Below, in pieces: positions 8,527 to 17,808 of a DNA stretch of 56,915 nucleotides. Position 1 is the first letter of the stretch. Every line of letters starts with the position of its first letter. The translations under genes were made by a program, and so were the position numbers. Source of the DNA: Sphingobacteriia bacterium RIFOXYC2_FULL_35_18 (GTDB taxonomy: Bacteria > Bacteroidota > Bacteroidia > Chitinophagales > Chitinophagaceae). Location: the NCBI GenBank assembly GCA_001829005.1, contig MIAG01000001.1, positions 652,092 to 709,006 on the forward strand, given 5' to 3'. The notes under the pieces were generated by a model. It worked only from the letters and a program-made list of their open reading frames with translations, was not told where the DNA came from and ran no database searches.

Positions 8527-8597
8527 GATAAAAATGTCGTTTTTTTACCACTGTATATGGCTTAATTCGTTGCAGTTTTAGGTTAAATATCTAAAAC

Positions 8598-9155
8598 ATG
8601 AAACGAAAAGAATTTTTTGCCAAAACAGCTATGCTCTTGCCTACTGTAGTAGTTATGGGGAACTTAGTAGCACAAACGAAAGCTACTAAAACTAGAAAGC
8701 CATTTATAGTGGATGCAGGGAAGTCTAGGTTTGGGGAAGTTGTAAAGTTTTTAGGAGTACATCCTAACGACTTAAAAATATCTTCCAAAGACACCAATGG
8801 TCAGTTGTCTGTTTTTGAATATGTGGGTACTGCAAAAGTGGGCCCCATGTTACATGTTCATTTGGAACAAGATGAAATATTTACAGTGATTGAAGGTAGT
8901 TATCGTTTTGTGGTTGGATCAGAAATCCACGTATTAAATGCAGGTCAAACCATTTTCTTGCCCCGAAATATTCCACATACTTGGATACAATTAACCGATT
9001 TCGGTAAGATGATTTATATGTTACAACCAGCGGGTAAGATGGAAGAGTTCTTTAGTTTAATGAATAAAATGACAAGCAAGCCTACTGAAGAAGAAATGAA
9101 TAAAATTCATGCCGCACACGGCATGAAAGTAGTAGGTCCACCACTTAGCTTATGA
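8598..9155 (+). CDS. exported cupin-domain protein
   Basis: The 185-aa protein begins with a signal-like stretch (MKRKEFFAKTAMLLPTVVVMG, then a small-residue region near 25). The KRKEFF start resembles a Tat motif but has KRK rather than two arginines. One cupin barrel covers about 75-150: HVHLEQDEIFTVIEG gives His86, His88 and Glu93, and LPRNIPHTW gives His127, a full metal-binding set. The family includes dioxygenases and sugar-binding proteins. An AraC-type regulator gene starts 23 bases downstream and is probably co-transcribed. Confidence 0.85.
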   Translation: MKRKEFFAKTAMLLPTVVVMGNLVAQTKATKTRKPFIVDAGKSRFGEVVKFLGVHPNDLKISSKDTNGQLSVFEYVGTAKVGPMLHVHLEQDEIFTVIEGSYRFVVGSEIHVLNAGQTIFLPRNIPHTWIQLTDFGKMIYMLQPAGKMEEFFSLMNKMTSKPTEEEMNKIHAAHGMKVVGPPLSL

Positions 9156-9178
9156 TTTAGTTGTAAATTAGATTCAAC

Positions 9179-10024
9179 ATGATTCTGAAGGATTTTCTTC
9201 CAGCACCTGATGTACAAAGGTTTGTACAACTTTTTAGGATTGTTCATTTAGAATTTTCCAAAGGAGAGGCAATTCCTATAAAAGCCTATCCGCCCAGGCC
9301 AGAGCAATGTTTGGCTTTTTATCCATACGATAAAGAAAGGGTTCAATATGCTGAGTCTAATAAAGTAGTTCATCAATTACCAGTTGTTTTATATGGACAG
9401 TTTACGCAAGTAACCAATCGAAAAATTGGCCATCGTTTCTTAGTTTTTCAGATTGTTTTTTTGCCTGGTGCACTGTATCAATTAACCGGAATACCTTCCA
9501 ATGAATTAGTCAATGAGTATTTAGATGGCAGTATCTTTTTTGGAAATCAAGTACATGAAGTGAATGAACAATTGTACGAAGCAAAAAGTTATGAAGCAAT
9601 GATTGCCATTGGTAATCGGTTTATTCAAAAGCAAATGGCTATATCAAAAAAGCCCATACTGCCAATTGATTGGGCATGTGGGCAACTCTTGAGTAAAACC
9701 AGTCAGTTAACAATTGATCAAATTGCTAGGCAAGCCTGTTACAGTACTAGACAATTAGAAAGAAAATTTAAAGAACGAACAGGCGTCAACCCTAAATTAT
9801 TTATCCGACTAATCCGATTTGATCATGCTTTTCGTCAAAAGAATAGTCAACCTTCAATGGACTGGCTAAGGATTGCTGTAGAATGCGATTACCACGACTA
9901 TCAACACTTGGTAAAAGATTACAAAGACTTTACACAGCTAACCCCCAATCAATTTCACTTAATTGAAGAGAAAGCACCCGAAAGAAAATTTGGATTGAAC
10001 GAAGGATTTTATAAAAAAGAATAA
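9179..10024 (+). CDS. AraC family transcriptional regulator with DUF6597-like N-domain
   Basis: The C-terminal part (about 175-265) holds two helix-turn-helix units: LTIDQIARQACYSTRQLERKF and then the second with RIAVECDYHDYQHLVKDYKDF followed by the AraC signature LTPNQF. The N-terminal domain (1-150) looks like the DUF6597 ligand-sensing type, with PPRPEQCLAFYPYD near residue 39. It probably regulates the cupin gene just upstream (23-base gap), although no operator is evident to the eye. The ligand is unknown. The ATG at 9179 gives the full N-domain. Confidence 0.9.
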   Translation: MILKDFLPAPDVQRFVQLFRIVHLEFSKGEAIPIKAYPPRPEQCLAFYPYDKERVQYAESNKVVHQLPVVLYGQFTQVTNRKIGHRFLVFQIVFLPGALYQLTGIPSNELVNEYLDGSIFFGNQVHEVNEQLYEAKSYEAMIAIGNRFIQKQMAISKKPILPIDWACGQLLSKTSQLTIDQIARQACYSTRQLERKFKERTGVNPKLFIRLIRFDHAFRQKNSQPSMDWLRIAVECDYHDYQHLVKDYKDFTQLTPNQFHLIEEKAPERKFGLNEGFYKKE

Positions 10025-10042
10025 TCAGGTTAATTAAATCTT

Positions 10043-10930
10043 TTACAAAGTTCCTGAAAGCAGTATTTGCCAAGCTTCTTGTACTTTTTCTTGGTTCAAT
10101 AATTCAGCAGCATATTTATGTAATTCCTGTTCCATTTCGTTGGGATTGATGGAATAGTATTGAATAATATTTTTTAATTGATCATCATGAAATGCAGGAT
10201 CAATCGAGGGTAATTCGTTTACGTTACCCAATTGTCCTAAATGATTGCCGGTTAAAATGGAACTGCTTTTTATGCTTTCTGGAATGGCGTCTATTCCAAT
10301 CCCCAATGCGGTATTGGGTTTAGCAACTTTGAATAGATTTTGGCTATTTACTTTGCAATACCAATCGCCTCCGAGTCTTGCTACTAATGCTAATTTGGTT
10401 TGGTCAATCATGGTCCCTTCTGCATTCAGTATAGCATCGTCTATATGCATGCAAAGTACTTCTGCAATGACCAATTGACCTGCTCCTCCTTGGTCACCTA
10501 AACTTTTTACTTCATTTATTTTACACTCTAATTTTATTTTAGCTTCTTTTACCATCGGTGGTTTAACCATCGTTGCAGCTTCTTTGGTAAAACCTGCTTT
10601 AATGAATTCATCTACTCCCTTTGGATATTCGCAACTAGATAAACTCATTTGTTGTACCATGCTATAATCTACTATATTGATTACGCATTCTGGCACTGCT
10701 AACACATTATCTAAAGTGTGTTTAGTAGTATTATCTCTTCCTTTTCTTGCGGGTGAAAAAACAACAATTGGGGGGTTAGAAGAAAATAAATTGAAAAAAC
10801 TAAATGGGCTCAAATTACTATTACCTGCTTCATCAATCGTACTGGCAAAACAAATAGGTCTTGGCGCAATAGCGTGTTGCAACCAAGCTTGTTTTTGCAT
10901 AATGGGTAACTCAGACAAAACTATTTTCAT
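10043..10930 (-). CDS. flavin reductase domain protein
   Basis: This 295-aa protein carries the FMN-binding split-barrel flavin reductase domain in residues 10-200: APRPICFASTIDEAGNSNLSPFSFFN, then NPPIVVFSPARK and KHTLDNVLAVPECVINIVDY. Such proteins bind FMN and reduce flavin or act as oxygenase partners. About 95 C-terminal residues with helix-forming sequence extend beyond the domain. It lies nine bases after the fumarylacetoacetase-like gene on the same strand, as part of an aromatic-degradation-like pair. The exact substrate is not visible. Confidence 0.85.
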   Translation of the reverse strand: MKIVLSELPIMQKQAWLQHAIAPRPICFASTIDEAGNSNLSPFSFFNLFSSNPPIVVFSPARKGRDNTTKHTLDNVLAVPECVINIVDYSMVQQMSLSSCEYPKGVDEFIKAGFTKEAATMVKPPMVKEAKIKLECKINEVKSLGDQGGAGQLVIAEVLCMHIDDAILNAEGTMIDQTKLALVARLGGDWYCKVNSQNLFKVAKPNTALGIGIDAIPESIKSSSILTGNHLGQLGNVNELPSIDPAFHDDQLKNIIQYYSINPNEMEQELHKYAAELLNQEKVQEAWQILLSGTL

Positions 10931-10939
10931 AAATCAGGT

Positions 10940-11947
10940 TTATATTTTCTTTTTAGCCAAAATAGAAAAATCATCTTCGTCTTTCACAATGGTATTACTC
11001 AATTTTCCCAAGCCAGTAATTTCCATTTCAACTACATCTCCTGCTTGTAACCATTGTTCTTGGTAATTAGGGTCATTTAATTTACCAGTGCCATTCAATT
11101 CTAAAAAGCATCCAGTACCCACGGTTCCACTTCCTATTACATCTCCTGCTTGAATATTTACGCCATAAGAACAACGCTCTATAATTTCAGCAAATGTCCA
11201 GTCCATGTCTCCTACATTGCCTTCGCTTACTTGTACACCATTAACCCAACATTTCATATTCAGGTTCCAGCTTTTACCAACATGACCTTCTTTTGCCGGA
11301 ATTTCAAATTCTTCTAATTCATCTAGTGTTACCAAGCAAGGTCCAATCACCGTAGAAAAATCTTTTCCTTTTGCGGGTCCTAAGTTCAATAACATTTCTT
11401 CCATTTGCAATCTTCTTGCACTCATATCGTTCATAATCATTAGTCCACCAATATATTGGTCTGCCTGTTCTGCTCTGATATTTCTTCCATTCTTGCATAT
11501 CACAATAGCAGCTTCTAATTCAAAATCTAGTTTTTCAAAATGATCAGGCATACAAACAATATCTCCAGGCCCTTGCACACTATGATGATTGGTAAAATAA
11601 AAAATTGGATACTGATCAAATTCTGGAATCATATCTACTTTTCTATTTCTTCTTGCTGCTGCCACATGTTGTCTAAATGCATATCCATCTCTACATGAAG
11701 TAGGAAATGGAACAGGGGCAAGTAAAATCGCTTCTTCAAGTGAAATACCTCTGTCTTTACTTAATCTACCCGATTTAATGGCAGCTTCTGTTTGTTGCGC
11801 AATTGGAAACATATCGTCCCAATATTGTAAAAACATATTCATGCTATTGGGGAGTTCTGGATGCATCAAGTCGCAATCAAATAATAAACCATCCACTAAA
11901 AACGCCAATTGATCATGACCGTTAGACAAGTAAGAGACAAGCTTCAT
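10940..11947 (-). CDS. fumarylacetoacetate hydrolase family protein
   Basis: The C-terminal two thirds form the FAH barrel. FTNHHSVQGPGDIV is near 120, the metal ligands are in DFELEAAIVI (Glu-x-Glu), and INDMSARRLQ... GPAKGKDFSTVIGPCLVT follows; IGSGTVGTGC lies near the end. The family hydrolyses C-C bonds in 4-fumarylacetoacetate or similar diketo acids. I use the ATG at 11947 (MKLVSYLSNG), because the alternative in-frame TTG at 11968 lies inside a good promoter element. The gene is followed by the flavin reductase at nine bases. Tyrosine/homogentisate breakdown is possible, but no other pathway genes are present. Confidence 0.88.
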   Translation of the reverse strand: MKLVSYLSNGHDQLAFLVDGLLFDCDLMHPELPNSMNMFLQYWDDMFPIAQQTEAAIKSGRLSKDRGISLEEAILLAPVPFPTSCRDGYAFRQHVAAARRNRKVDMIPEFDQYPIFYFTNHHSVQGPGDIVCMPDHFEKLDFELEAAIVICKNGRNIRAEQADQYIGGLMIMNDMSARRLQMEEMLLNLGPAKGKDFSTVIGPCLVTLDELEEFEIPAKEGHVGKSWNLNMKCWVNGVQVSEGNVGDMDWTFAEIIERCSYGVNIQAGDVIGSGTVGTGCFLELNGTGKLNDPNYQEQWLQAGDVVEMEITGLGKLSNTIVKDEDDFSILAKKKI

Positions 11948-11965
11948 GCTGAAATATTTTGGCTG

Positions 11966-11973
11966 CAAAAATA
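11966..11973 (-). promoter_or_regulatory. candidate -7 promoter element for the FAH-flavin reductase pair
   Basis: The minus strand reads TATTTTTG, an exact TAnnTTTG match, 18 bases upstream of the ATG at 11947. Transcription would begin about seven bases downstream of it, which supports the ATG over the TTG at 11968. No clear -33 element was found. Confidence 0.45.
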
Positions 11974-12021
11974 GGTTAAAAAGCCTGTAGGAGACTGTAT
12001 CTTTAAAGCATAATTGCTGAT

Positions 12022-14532
12022 ATGAAAAGATTGTTATTGATTGTTTGTATGATAGTAATCCTAGGATCTAATTTAGTGGCTTCAGATAGTAGTTGGATTA
12101 GAATTAATCAATTGGGATACCTACCTAAAGGCAGCAAAGTAGCAGTGTTTGGAAGTAAATCTACTCATGCCATCACAAGCTTTCAACTAATTAATGTAGC
12201 TACACAGAAAGTAGTATTACAAGCTGCTGCTGGTAAAAACTTTGGTAGTTACGGTCCATTTAAAACAACCTACCGTTTAAATTTTAGTTCGGTGGTGCAG
12301 TCTGGTCAATACTATTTAAAAGCAGGAAAAGTAGTTTCACCTGTTTTCAAGATTGATCCATCTGTATACGATGGAACGGCTGACTTTTGCCTTCAATATA
12401 TGCGCCAGCAAAGAAGCGGCTTTAATCCATTCCTAAATGATAGTTGCCATACGCATGATGGATATACATTGTACGGAACATCTGCGGGTATTAAAGACAG
12501 TACAAAAATTGATGCAAGTGGAGGTTGGCACGATGCCAGTGATTATTTACAATATAGTAGTACAACTGCCAATGCAACTTTTCACTTGCTTGCGGCTTAT
12601 AGCCATTTTCCTCATGTATTTGCAGACCAATATGAATGGAATGGATTGAAAGGAAAGAACAATCGTTCAGATATTTTAGATGAAGCCAAGTGGGGACTGG
12701 ATTGGTTGGTTAAAATGCATCCAAGAAAAGATTGGATGTTTAACCAGCTGGCCGATGATCGGGATCATATGAGTATGCGAATACCCAAAGAGGATAATTA
12801 TTATGGTAGAGGTTTTGAGCGACCTGTTTATTTTATTAATGGACAACCACAACAAAGGGGAAAATTTTTAAACAGCACCACTGGAACAAGTTCAACTGCT
12901 GCAAAATTTAGTGCAGCATTTACATTGGCTGCAGCTATTTTTAAAACAACTCCATTTGCAAAATTGTATGAAGAAAAAGCTAGTTCTGCTTATCAGTTCT
13001 CTTTAATTAAAAGGGGTGTTACTCAAACTGCATCGGTACGATCGCCTTATATTTATGCAGAGGAAAATTGGGTGGACGATATGGAATTGGCCACTGCTAT
13101 GTTGGCTAAAGCAAATAAGCTTTCTATTAATACTGCTTATGAATACGCAAAGCAAGAGCCCCTTACACCTTGGTTAGGAAAAGATACTGCCAGTCATTAT
13201 CAATGGTATCCCTTTATTAATTTAGGACATTATGAATTGGCTAAACAACTTAAAGGAACGCAACGTGACACCGTTATTCAATTTTATAAAAATGGTATTG
13301 AAGCAGTTTGGCAAAAGGCAAAACAAAATGCTTTTTACAGAGGAGTGCCATTTATTTGGTGTAGTAATAATTTAACTACGTCATTTGCTATTCAATGCAA
13401 GTGGTATAAGGAGTTAACAAACGATAATAGTTATGACCAACTAGAACAAGCTAATTTAGATTGGTTATTTGGCTGTAATCCATGGGGAACAAGCATGGTG
13501 TATGGATTACCTAATTGGGGTGATACACCTATTGATCCACATTCAGGTTTTACACACTTAAAAAATTATCCTATTAATGGTGGCTTAGTTGACGGACCAG
13601 TTTATACTAGTATTTATAAAAATTTGATTGGTATACAACTAAATAATCCGGATGAATATGCAGCATTTCAAAGTGATTTAGCCGTATACCATGATGATTA
13701 TGGAGACTATAGTACCAATGAACCTACTATGGATGGAACAGCCAGTTTAATTTATTTATTGGCAGCCCAACAAAATAGTGCAAAAAATAAAGAAAAGATC
13801 ATTGCCAATAAGATTGTTTCGGTTTCTATTCCCATAAAGCAAATGGGGGCTATTATTAAATCTGTTAGCCCTACTGAACCATCGGTATCATTGATCTTTA
13901 CTGGAGATGAGTATGGCGAGGGATTGTCAACTATACAACAAATATTGGCCAAAGAAAAAGTGAAAGCGGGGTTCTTTTTTACAGGACGATTTTATGAAAA
14001 TAAAGCTTTTTCAAAAGCTATTAAAGGGTTAGTAAAAGAGCAACACTATTTAGGGGCGCATAGCAATGATCATTTATTGTATAATGATTGGACCAATAGG
14101 AATAAGTTATTAGTGAGCTACGATTCCTTTAGTACCGATTTAGACAAAAATTATGCTGCGATGGAAAATTTGGGAATAAATACGCAGCAACGTAAATTAT
14201 TTATACCTCCATATGAATGGTGGAACGATAGTGTAGCTAGTTGGTGTAATTGGAAAGGGTTAGAACTATTCAGTTTTACCCCTGGTACTTATACCAATGC
14301 AGATTATACTTGGCCTGAAATGGGGAGCAACTATAAAAGTAATGCTACACTTATGACTCAATTGAAAACATTGGTTAGTACTCCTGGAAAGCTAAACGGC
14401 AATATTTTATTGGTTCACGTAGGAACCGATCCGAGAAGAAAAGAAAAATTATACAATGAGTTACCTGCTGTCATACAGTTACTAAGAAAAAATGGCTACA
14501 GCATCAAAAGAATTGATGAGCTGATTAATTAA
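12022..14532 (+). CDS. GH9 glycoside hydrolase fused to a polysaccharide-deacetylase-like domain
   Basis: The 836-aa exported protein has a signal peptide (1-20), an N-terminal Ig-like CelD_N domain (about 24-112; WIRINQLGYLP), a GH9 (alpha/alpha)6 domain (about 118-590) and a C-terminal CE4/NodB-like domain (about 620-830). GH9 residues are visible: GGWHDASDY with Asp171 and Asp174, FGCNPWGTSMVYG, and the proton donor Glu567 in STNEPTMDGTA. In the deacetylase part the usual TFDDG motif is IFTGDEYG (Asp629), and the metal motif HSNDH (His680, His684) is kept. GH9 enzymes cut beta-1,4-glucans or act as exo-glucosaminidases. The fusion suggests an N-acetylated beta-linked glycan as substrate; this is inferred. 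Confidence 0.9.
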   Translation: MKRLLLIVCMIVILGSNLVASDSSWIRINQLGYLPKGSKVAVFGSKSTHAITSFQLINVATQKVVLQAAAGKNFGSYGPFKTTYRLNFSSVVQSGQYYLKAGKVVSPVFKIDPSVYDGTADFCLQYMRQQRSGFNPFLNDSCHTHDGYTLYGTSAGIKDSTKIDASGGWHDASDYLQYSSTTANATFHLLAAYSHFPHVFADQYEWNGLKGKNNRSDILDEAKWGLDWLVKMHPRKDWMFNQLADDRDHMSMRIPKEDNYYGRGFERPVYFINGQPQQRGKFLNSTTGTSSTAAKFSAAFTLAAAIFKTTPFAKLYEEKASSAYQFSLIKRGVTQTASVRSPYIYAEENWVDDMELATAMLAKANKLSINTAYEYAKQEPLTPWLGKDTASHYQWYPFINLGHYELAKQLKGTQRDTVIQFYKNGIEAVWQKAKQNAFYRGVPFIWCSNNLTTSFAIQCKWYKELTNDNSYDQLEQANLDWLFGCNPWGTSMVYGLPNWGDTPIDPHSGFTHLKNYPINGGLVDGPVYTSIYKNLIGIQLNNPDEYAAFQSDLAVYHDDYGDYSTNEPTMDGTASLIYLLAAQQNSAKNKEKIIANKIVSVSIPIKQMGAIIKSVSPTEPSVSLIFTGDEYGEGLSTIQQILAKEKVKAGFFFTGRFYENKAFSKAIKGLVKEQHYLGAHSNDHLLYNDWTNRNKLLVSYDSFSTDLDKNYAAMENLGINTQQRKLFIPPYEWWNDSVASWCNWKGLELFSFTPGTYTNADYTWPEMGSNYKSNATLMTQLKTLVSTPGKLNGNILLVHVGTDPRRKEKLYNELPAVIQLLRKNGYSIKRIDELIN

Positions 14533-14534
14533 AA

Positions 14535-14819
14535 CTACCATTTTTCTTCTTCGGATACGGAAGGGTCTTGCTTGTATTTTTGTCGAGATACTTTTTTTTC
14601 TTCAAGTCTTTCTATGATAGCATCTGCAATAACGGGTGCAGCAAAATTGGTGTTCTCCTTATTGAGTAATGTTTTAATTTTTGCTTCGCTTACATCAATT
14701 CGGTAGAGAATAAATACCAGTTTTTCAAAATCATGAATGATGAGCCAATTGATTGCGTCAATTAATTGAGTCTTACTAAGTTGTTCAATTGCTGCAATAT
14801 CTAAAATAGGAGAGGCCAT
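14535..14819 (-). CDS. hypothetical protein, small helical
   Basis: The 94-aa product has no signal peptide or membrane span. It looks mostly helical: IAAIEQLSKTQLIDAINWLI, then a second amphipathic helix, and a charged C-terminal tail ending SEEEKW. No domain was recognised. It ends a tight minus-strand run, eight bases after the TIGR02757 gene, and its 3' end is two bases from the GH9 gene end on the other strand. Coding status rests on the close spacing and normal codon use. Confidence 0.7.
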   Translation of the reverse strand: MASPILDIAAIEQLSKTQLIDAINWLIIHDFEKLVFILYRIDVSEAKIKTLLNKENTNFAAPVIADAIIERLEEKKVSRQKYKQDPSVSEEEKW

Positions 14820-14827
14820 ATTTAAAA

Positions 14828-15601
14828 TTAATATTTCTCTATTACACCCAAGCCAAATAACGCAAAATCATATTTGGCAGGGTCTTTAGGGTCTAGCTTT
14901 TTTAAATAGCTAGTCAATTCTTCTGCTGCCAACCAATCTGTTTGTTTTCTATCTAATAAATTGAATCTTTTGGCTACCCTAGCAACATGAACATCTATTG
15001 GACAAATCAGCTGACTAGGCTGAATGTTTTTCCAAATTCCAAAATCTACGCCTTCTTTATCTTTTCTCACCATCCAACGTAAATACATATTGAGTCTTTT
15101 ACAACTAGAGCCTTTTTCTGGTGTTGAAATATGTTTCTTTGTTCTTAGCGGTGCATCTTCTAACGAAAAAAAATATTGGTGAAAATAACTAAGCGCTTCT
15201 TTAATGCTTGCAGGAGGTTGATATGCAGGCATGAATGCATTTTCTAAAGATTCGTATATGCTATAGTGTTGTTTAAAAAATTCAATACAATATAATAGAT
15301 CGGTAGCGTTGAAAGTTCTATGCTTAAAGCCTTCTAATTTTTTTAATTCAGTTATTGTTGCATGTAAGCAAAATGAATGTGGTTGCATTTGCATGAGTTG
15401 CATCAACTCTTTAGACTTATTAATGATTGTGGTTCTATTCCCCCATGCAAAAATGGCAGCAAAGAAACCTGCAATTTCAATATCTTGTTTTTTAGTGAAT
15501 AGATGCGGTATACATACTGGATCAGAAGCAATAAAAGAAGGCTGGTTATATTCTTTTACTTTTCTATTAAAAAAATCTTGCAGTTTTGCCTTGGCTTCCA
15601 T
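14828..15601 (-). CDS. TIGR02757 (DUF2400) family protein
   Basis: The 257-aa protein has features of TIGR02757: SDPVCIPHLFTKKQDIEIAGFFAA near the start and FAWGNRTTIINKSKELM, then MVRKDKEGVDFGIWKNI and the motif PIDVHVARVAKRFNLLDR. The last part resembles the helix-hairpin-helix base-excision glycosylase fold, but no function is known. The ATG at 15601 directly follows the stop codon of the upstream serine hydrolase gene (TAAATG), so translation is probably coupled. Confidence 0.88.
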   Translation of the reverse strand: MEAKAKLQDFFNRKVKEYNQPSFIASDPVCIPHLFTKKQDIEIAGFFAAIFAWGNRTTIINKSKELMQLMQMQPHSFCLHATITELKKLEGFKHRTFNATDLLYCIEFFKQHYSIYESLENAFMPAYQPPASIKEALSYFHQYFFSLEDAPLRTKKHISTPEKGSSCKRLNMYLRWMVRKDKEGVDFGIWKNIQPSQLICPIDVHVARVAKRFNLLDRKQTDWLAAEELTSYLKKLDPKDPAKYDFALFGLGVIEKY

Positions 15602-16663
15602 TTATTCATTTAAGAAATAGGTCATAATTTCTATGCCCAATTTATCTGCAATATCATTTTTGTTAAATGCATTAATTACCACTACAATGCTGTTTTGTGT
15701 GATTGGGTTAAAAGCCGCAAAAGTAGAAAAGCCATAAGTACCCCCATTATGCCAATACAGTAATGTTTTTCCGTCTTTTTCAATGGTATGCCAAGCTTTG
15801 GCAATAGCTACTTGTTTGTTTAATTGGGTAGTTTTTTGTAGAACAGATTTGACCACAGGTAATGACTGATTGGATGCCATAAAATCTAAGTATTGCAAAA
15901 GGTCGTTTGCATCCGATTTTATACCACCTGCACCCACTAATATATTCATGTCCCAATAGCTTGCAACTTCATTTCCAAAATATCCAGAGGCTTTGGGCAT
16001 TCTTTTGGCAGATTCTATTCCTGTATGCTTTAACTGAAAAGGCTTATTGATGTATTCAATTAATAATTGCTGATAGCTTTTATTGCTGATATTTTCAGCA
16101 ATAACGCCTGCTAAACCAACACCCAAATTGGAGTAGGCTATTTTGCCAAAAGTTTTGGGTTCTGTTATATTTAAATAGTAATATAAATTGTCTTTATTAT
16201 AATTGGCGTAAGGTTGTAGACGATCTTGGGGTATGCCAATATTTTCAGGAAGTCTTGGTAATCCTGAAGTATGATTTAATAGATGCAATAGTTGAATGCC
16301 AACAATTGCTTTATTTTTAGCTAGACTATCAGGTAAAAATTGAGTGATTAAACTCGTATCTGCTATATTGTTTTTTTGCAATACAGATTCTAATAAAAAG
16401 GCAGTAAAAGTTTTACTAATGCTACCAATTTCAAATTGTGTTTCAGGAGTAAATGCAAGATTCGATTTTTTATCTGCAACCCCAGCCGTAAAGAATTGAT
16501 GTTTACCCTTTACGGAGCTAGCAACCAAAATGCCTGGTACTGTGTTTAAATTAATAATGCTATCCAATTTCGCTTGTATTGGATGTACATTACTTACTTG
16601 TGCAATACTATTTGCGAAAACAAACAATATTACACAAGTCAGTATCCAGAAGTTTTTTATCAT
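15602..16663 (-). CDS. exported serine hydrolase, beta-lactamase class C / AmpH-like family
   Basis: A signal peptide (1-21, ending SIAQ) leads into a penicillin-binding-protein fold. The active-site motifs are SISK (Ser81 and Lys84), YSN (Tyr177) and HNGG near residue 315 in place of KTG. These mark the broad esterase/D-aminopeptidase/PBP4* group and not a true beta-lactamase. It acts in the periplasm on an unknown amide or ester. Its ATG overlaps the stop of the cystathionine gamma-synthase-type gene by one base (TAATG). Confidence 0.9.
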   Translation of the reverse strand: MIKNFWILTCVILFVFANSIAQVSNVHPIQAKLDSIINLNTVPGILVASSVKGKHQFFTAGVADKKSNLAFTPETQFEIGSISKTFTAFLLESVLQKNNIADTSLITQFLPDSLAKNKAIVGIQLLHLLNHTSGLPRLPENIGIPQDRLQPYANYNKDNLYYYLNITEPKTFGKIAYSNLGVGLAGVIAENISNKSYQQLLIEYINKPFQLKHTGIESAKRMPKASGYFGNEVASYWDMNILVGAGGIKSDANDLLQYLDFMASNQSLPVVKSVLQKTTQLNKQVAIAKAWHTIEKDGKTLLYWHNGGTYGFSTFAAFNPITQNSIVVVINAFNKNDIADKLGIEIMTYFLNE

Positions 16664-17802
16664 TAGGCTAATGCTTTTTCTAAATCTGCAATTAAATCGT
16701 CTGCATCTTCAACTCCAATACTTAATCTGATTAATGTATCACTTAAGCCATTTGCAATACGTTTTTCTCTAGGTATGGATGCGTGTGTCATAGAAGCTGG
16801 ATGATTAATTAAGCTCTCTACTCCACCTAAACTTTCTGCTAATGAGAATAATTTGGTAGAAGACAACACCTTTTTAGCAGCATCCATACTATCATCTTTT
16901 AATTCAAACGAAAGCATGCCACCAAAATCGCGCATTTGTTTTCTAGCGATTGCATAGTTAGGATGATCTTCAAATCCACACCAGTATACTTTACCCACTT
17001 TTGGATGTTTTCTTAACCAATGGGCAATCACTCTACCATTTTCGCAATGTCTTTGCATGCGTAAGTGTAATGTTTTAATGCCTCTTAAAACCAAGAAGCA
17101 ATCCATTGGTCCAGGTACTGCACCACAACTTTTTTGTATAAAATAAAGCTGCTCTCTTAGTTCTGCACTATTCATCATCAACGCTCCTTGAATGACATCA
17201 CTATGCCCACCTAAATATTTAGTAGCAGAGTGCATCACAATATCTGCACCCATGTCTAATGGGTTTTGTAAATAAGGAGAAGCAAAAGTATTGTCTACAC
17301 AAAGCAGTACATTATTTGCTTTAGCAATGGCTGCAACTGCTTCTATATCGGTAATATTCATCAATGGATTAGTTGGTGTTTCAATCCAAATTAATTTTGT
17401 TTTAGCAGAAACAGCCGCTTTAATATTAGCAACATTGGTAGTATCCACATAAGTAAAAATGATACCAAATTTTTCAAACACTTTAGAAAAAAGACGATAA
17501 GTGCCTCCATACATATCATTTGCTGCAATTACTTCGTCTCCTGGACTTAACAATTTGATGACTGCATCTGTTGCAGCAACACCACTACCAAATGCCAATC
17601 CAAATTGACCATTTTCAATTTGTGCATATGCTTCTTCTAAGGCTTTTCTAGTAGGATTTTGGCTTCTAGCATATTCAAACCCTTTATTTACGCCAGGAGC
17701 TTCTTGCACATAAGTGGATGTTTGATAGATTGGAGTCATAATAGCTCCAGTTGATGGATCTGGTTCTGCTCCAGCATGAATGTATTTAGTAGCGGTCTTC
17801 AT
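16663..17802 (-). CDS. cystathionine gamma-synthase/gamma-lyase type PLP enzyme
   Basis: The 379-aa enzyme belongs to the Cys/Met metabolism PLP family. The PLP-binding lysine is Lys195 in MHSATKYLGGHSD; the phosphate-binding tyrosine and arginine are in FEYARSQNPT (42-51), the aspartate is in LLCVDNTFASPYLQNP, and SLGGVESLINHPASMTHAS is near the C-terminus. It may work as MetB (transsulfuration to cystathionine) or as a gamma-lyase (MccB); sequence alone does not settle this. Neighbours are DUF2911 upstream at six bases and the serine hydrolase downstream with a one-base overlap. Confidence 0.92.
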   Translation of the reverse strand: MKTATKYIHAGAEPDPSTGAIMTPIYQTSTYVQEAPGVNKGFEYARSQNPTRKALEEAYAQIENGQFGLAFGSGVAATDAVIKLLSPGDEVIAANDMYGGTYRLFSKVFEKFGIIFTYVDTTNVANIKAAVSAKTKLIWIETPTNPLMNITDIEAVAAIAKANNVLLCVDNTFASPYLQNPLDMGADIVMHSATKYLGGHSDVIQGALMMNSAELREQLYFIQKSCGAVPGPMDCFLVLRGIKTLHLRMQRHCENGRVIAHWLRKHPKVGKVYWCGFEDHPNYAIARKQMRDFGGMLSFELKDDSMDAAKKVLSSTKLFSLAESLGGVESLINHPASMTHASIPREKRIANGLSDTLIRLSIGVEDADDLIADLEKALA

Positions 17803-17808
17803 AGTATT

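Noticed and set aside
15602..16663. A true beta-lactamase conferring antibiotic resistance
   Set aside because: The SxxK and YxN motifs are there, but HNGG replaces the KTG of class C beta-lactamases; this pattern is common in esterases and peptidases.
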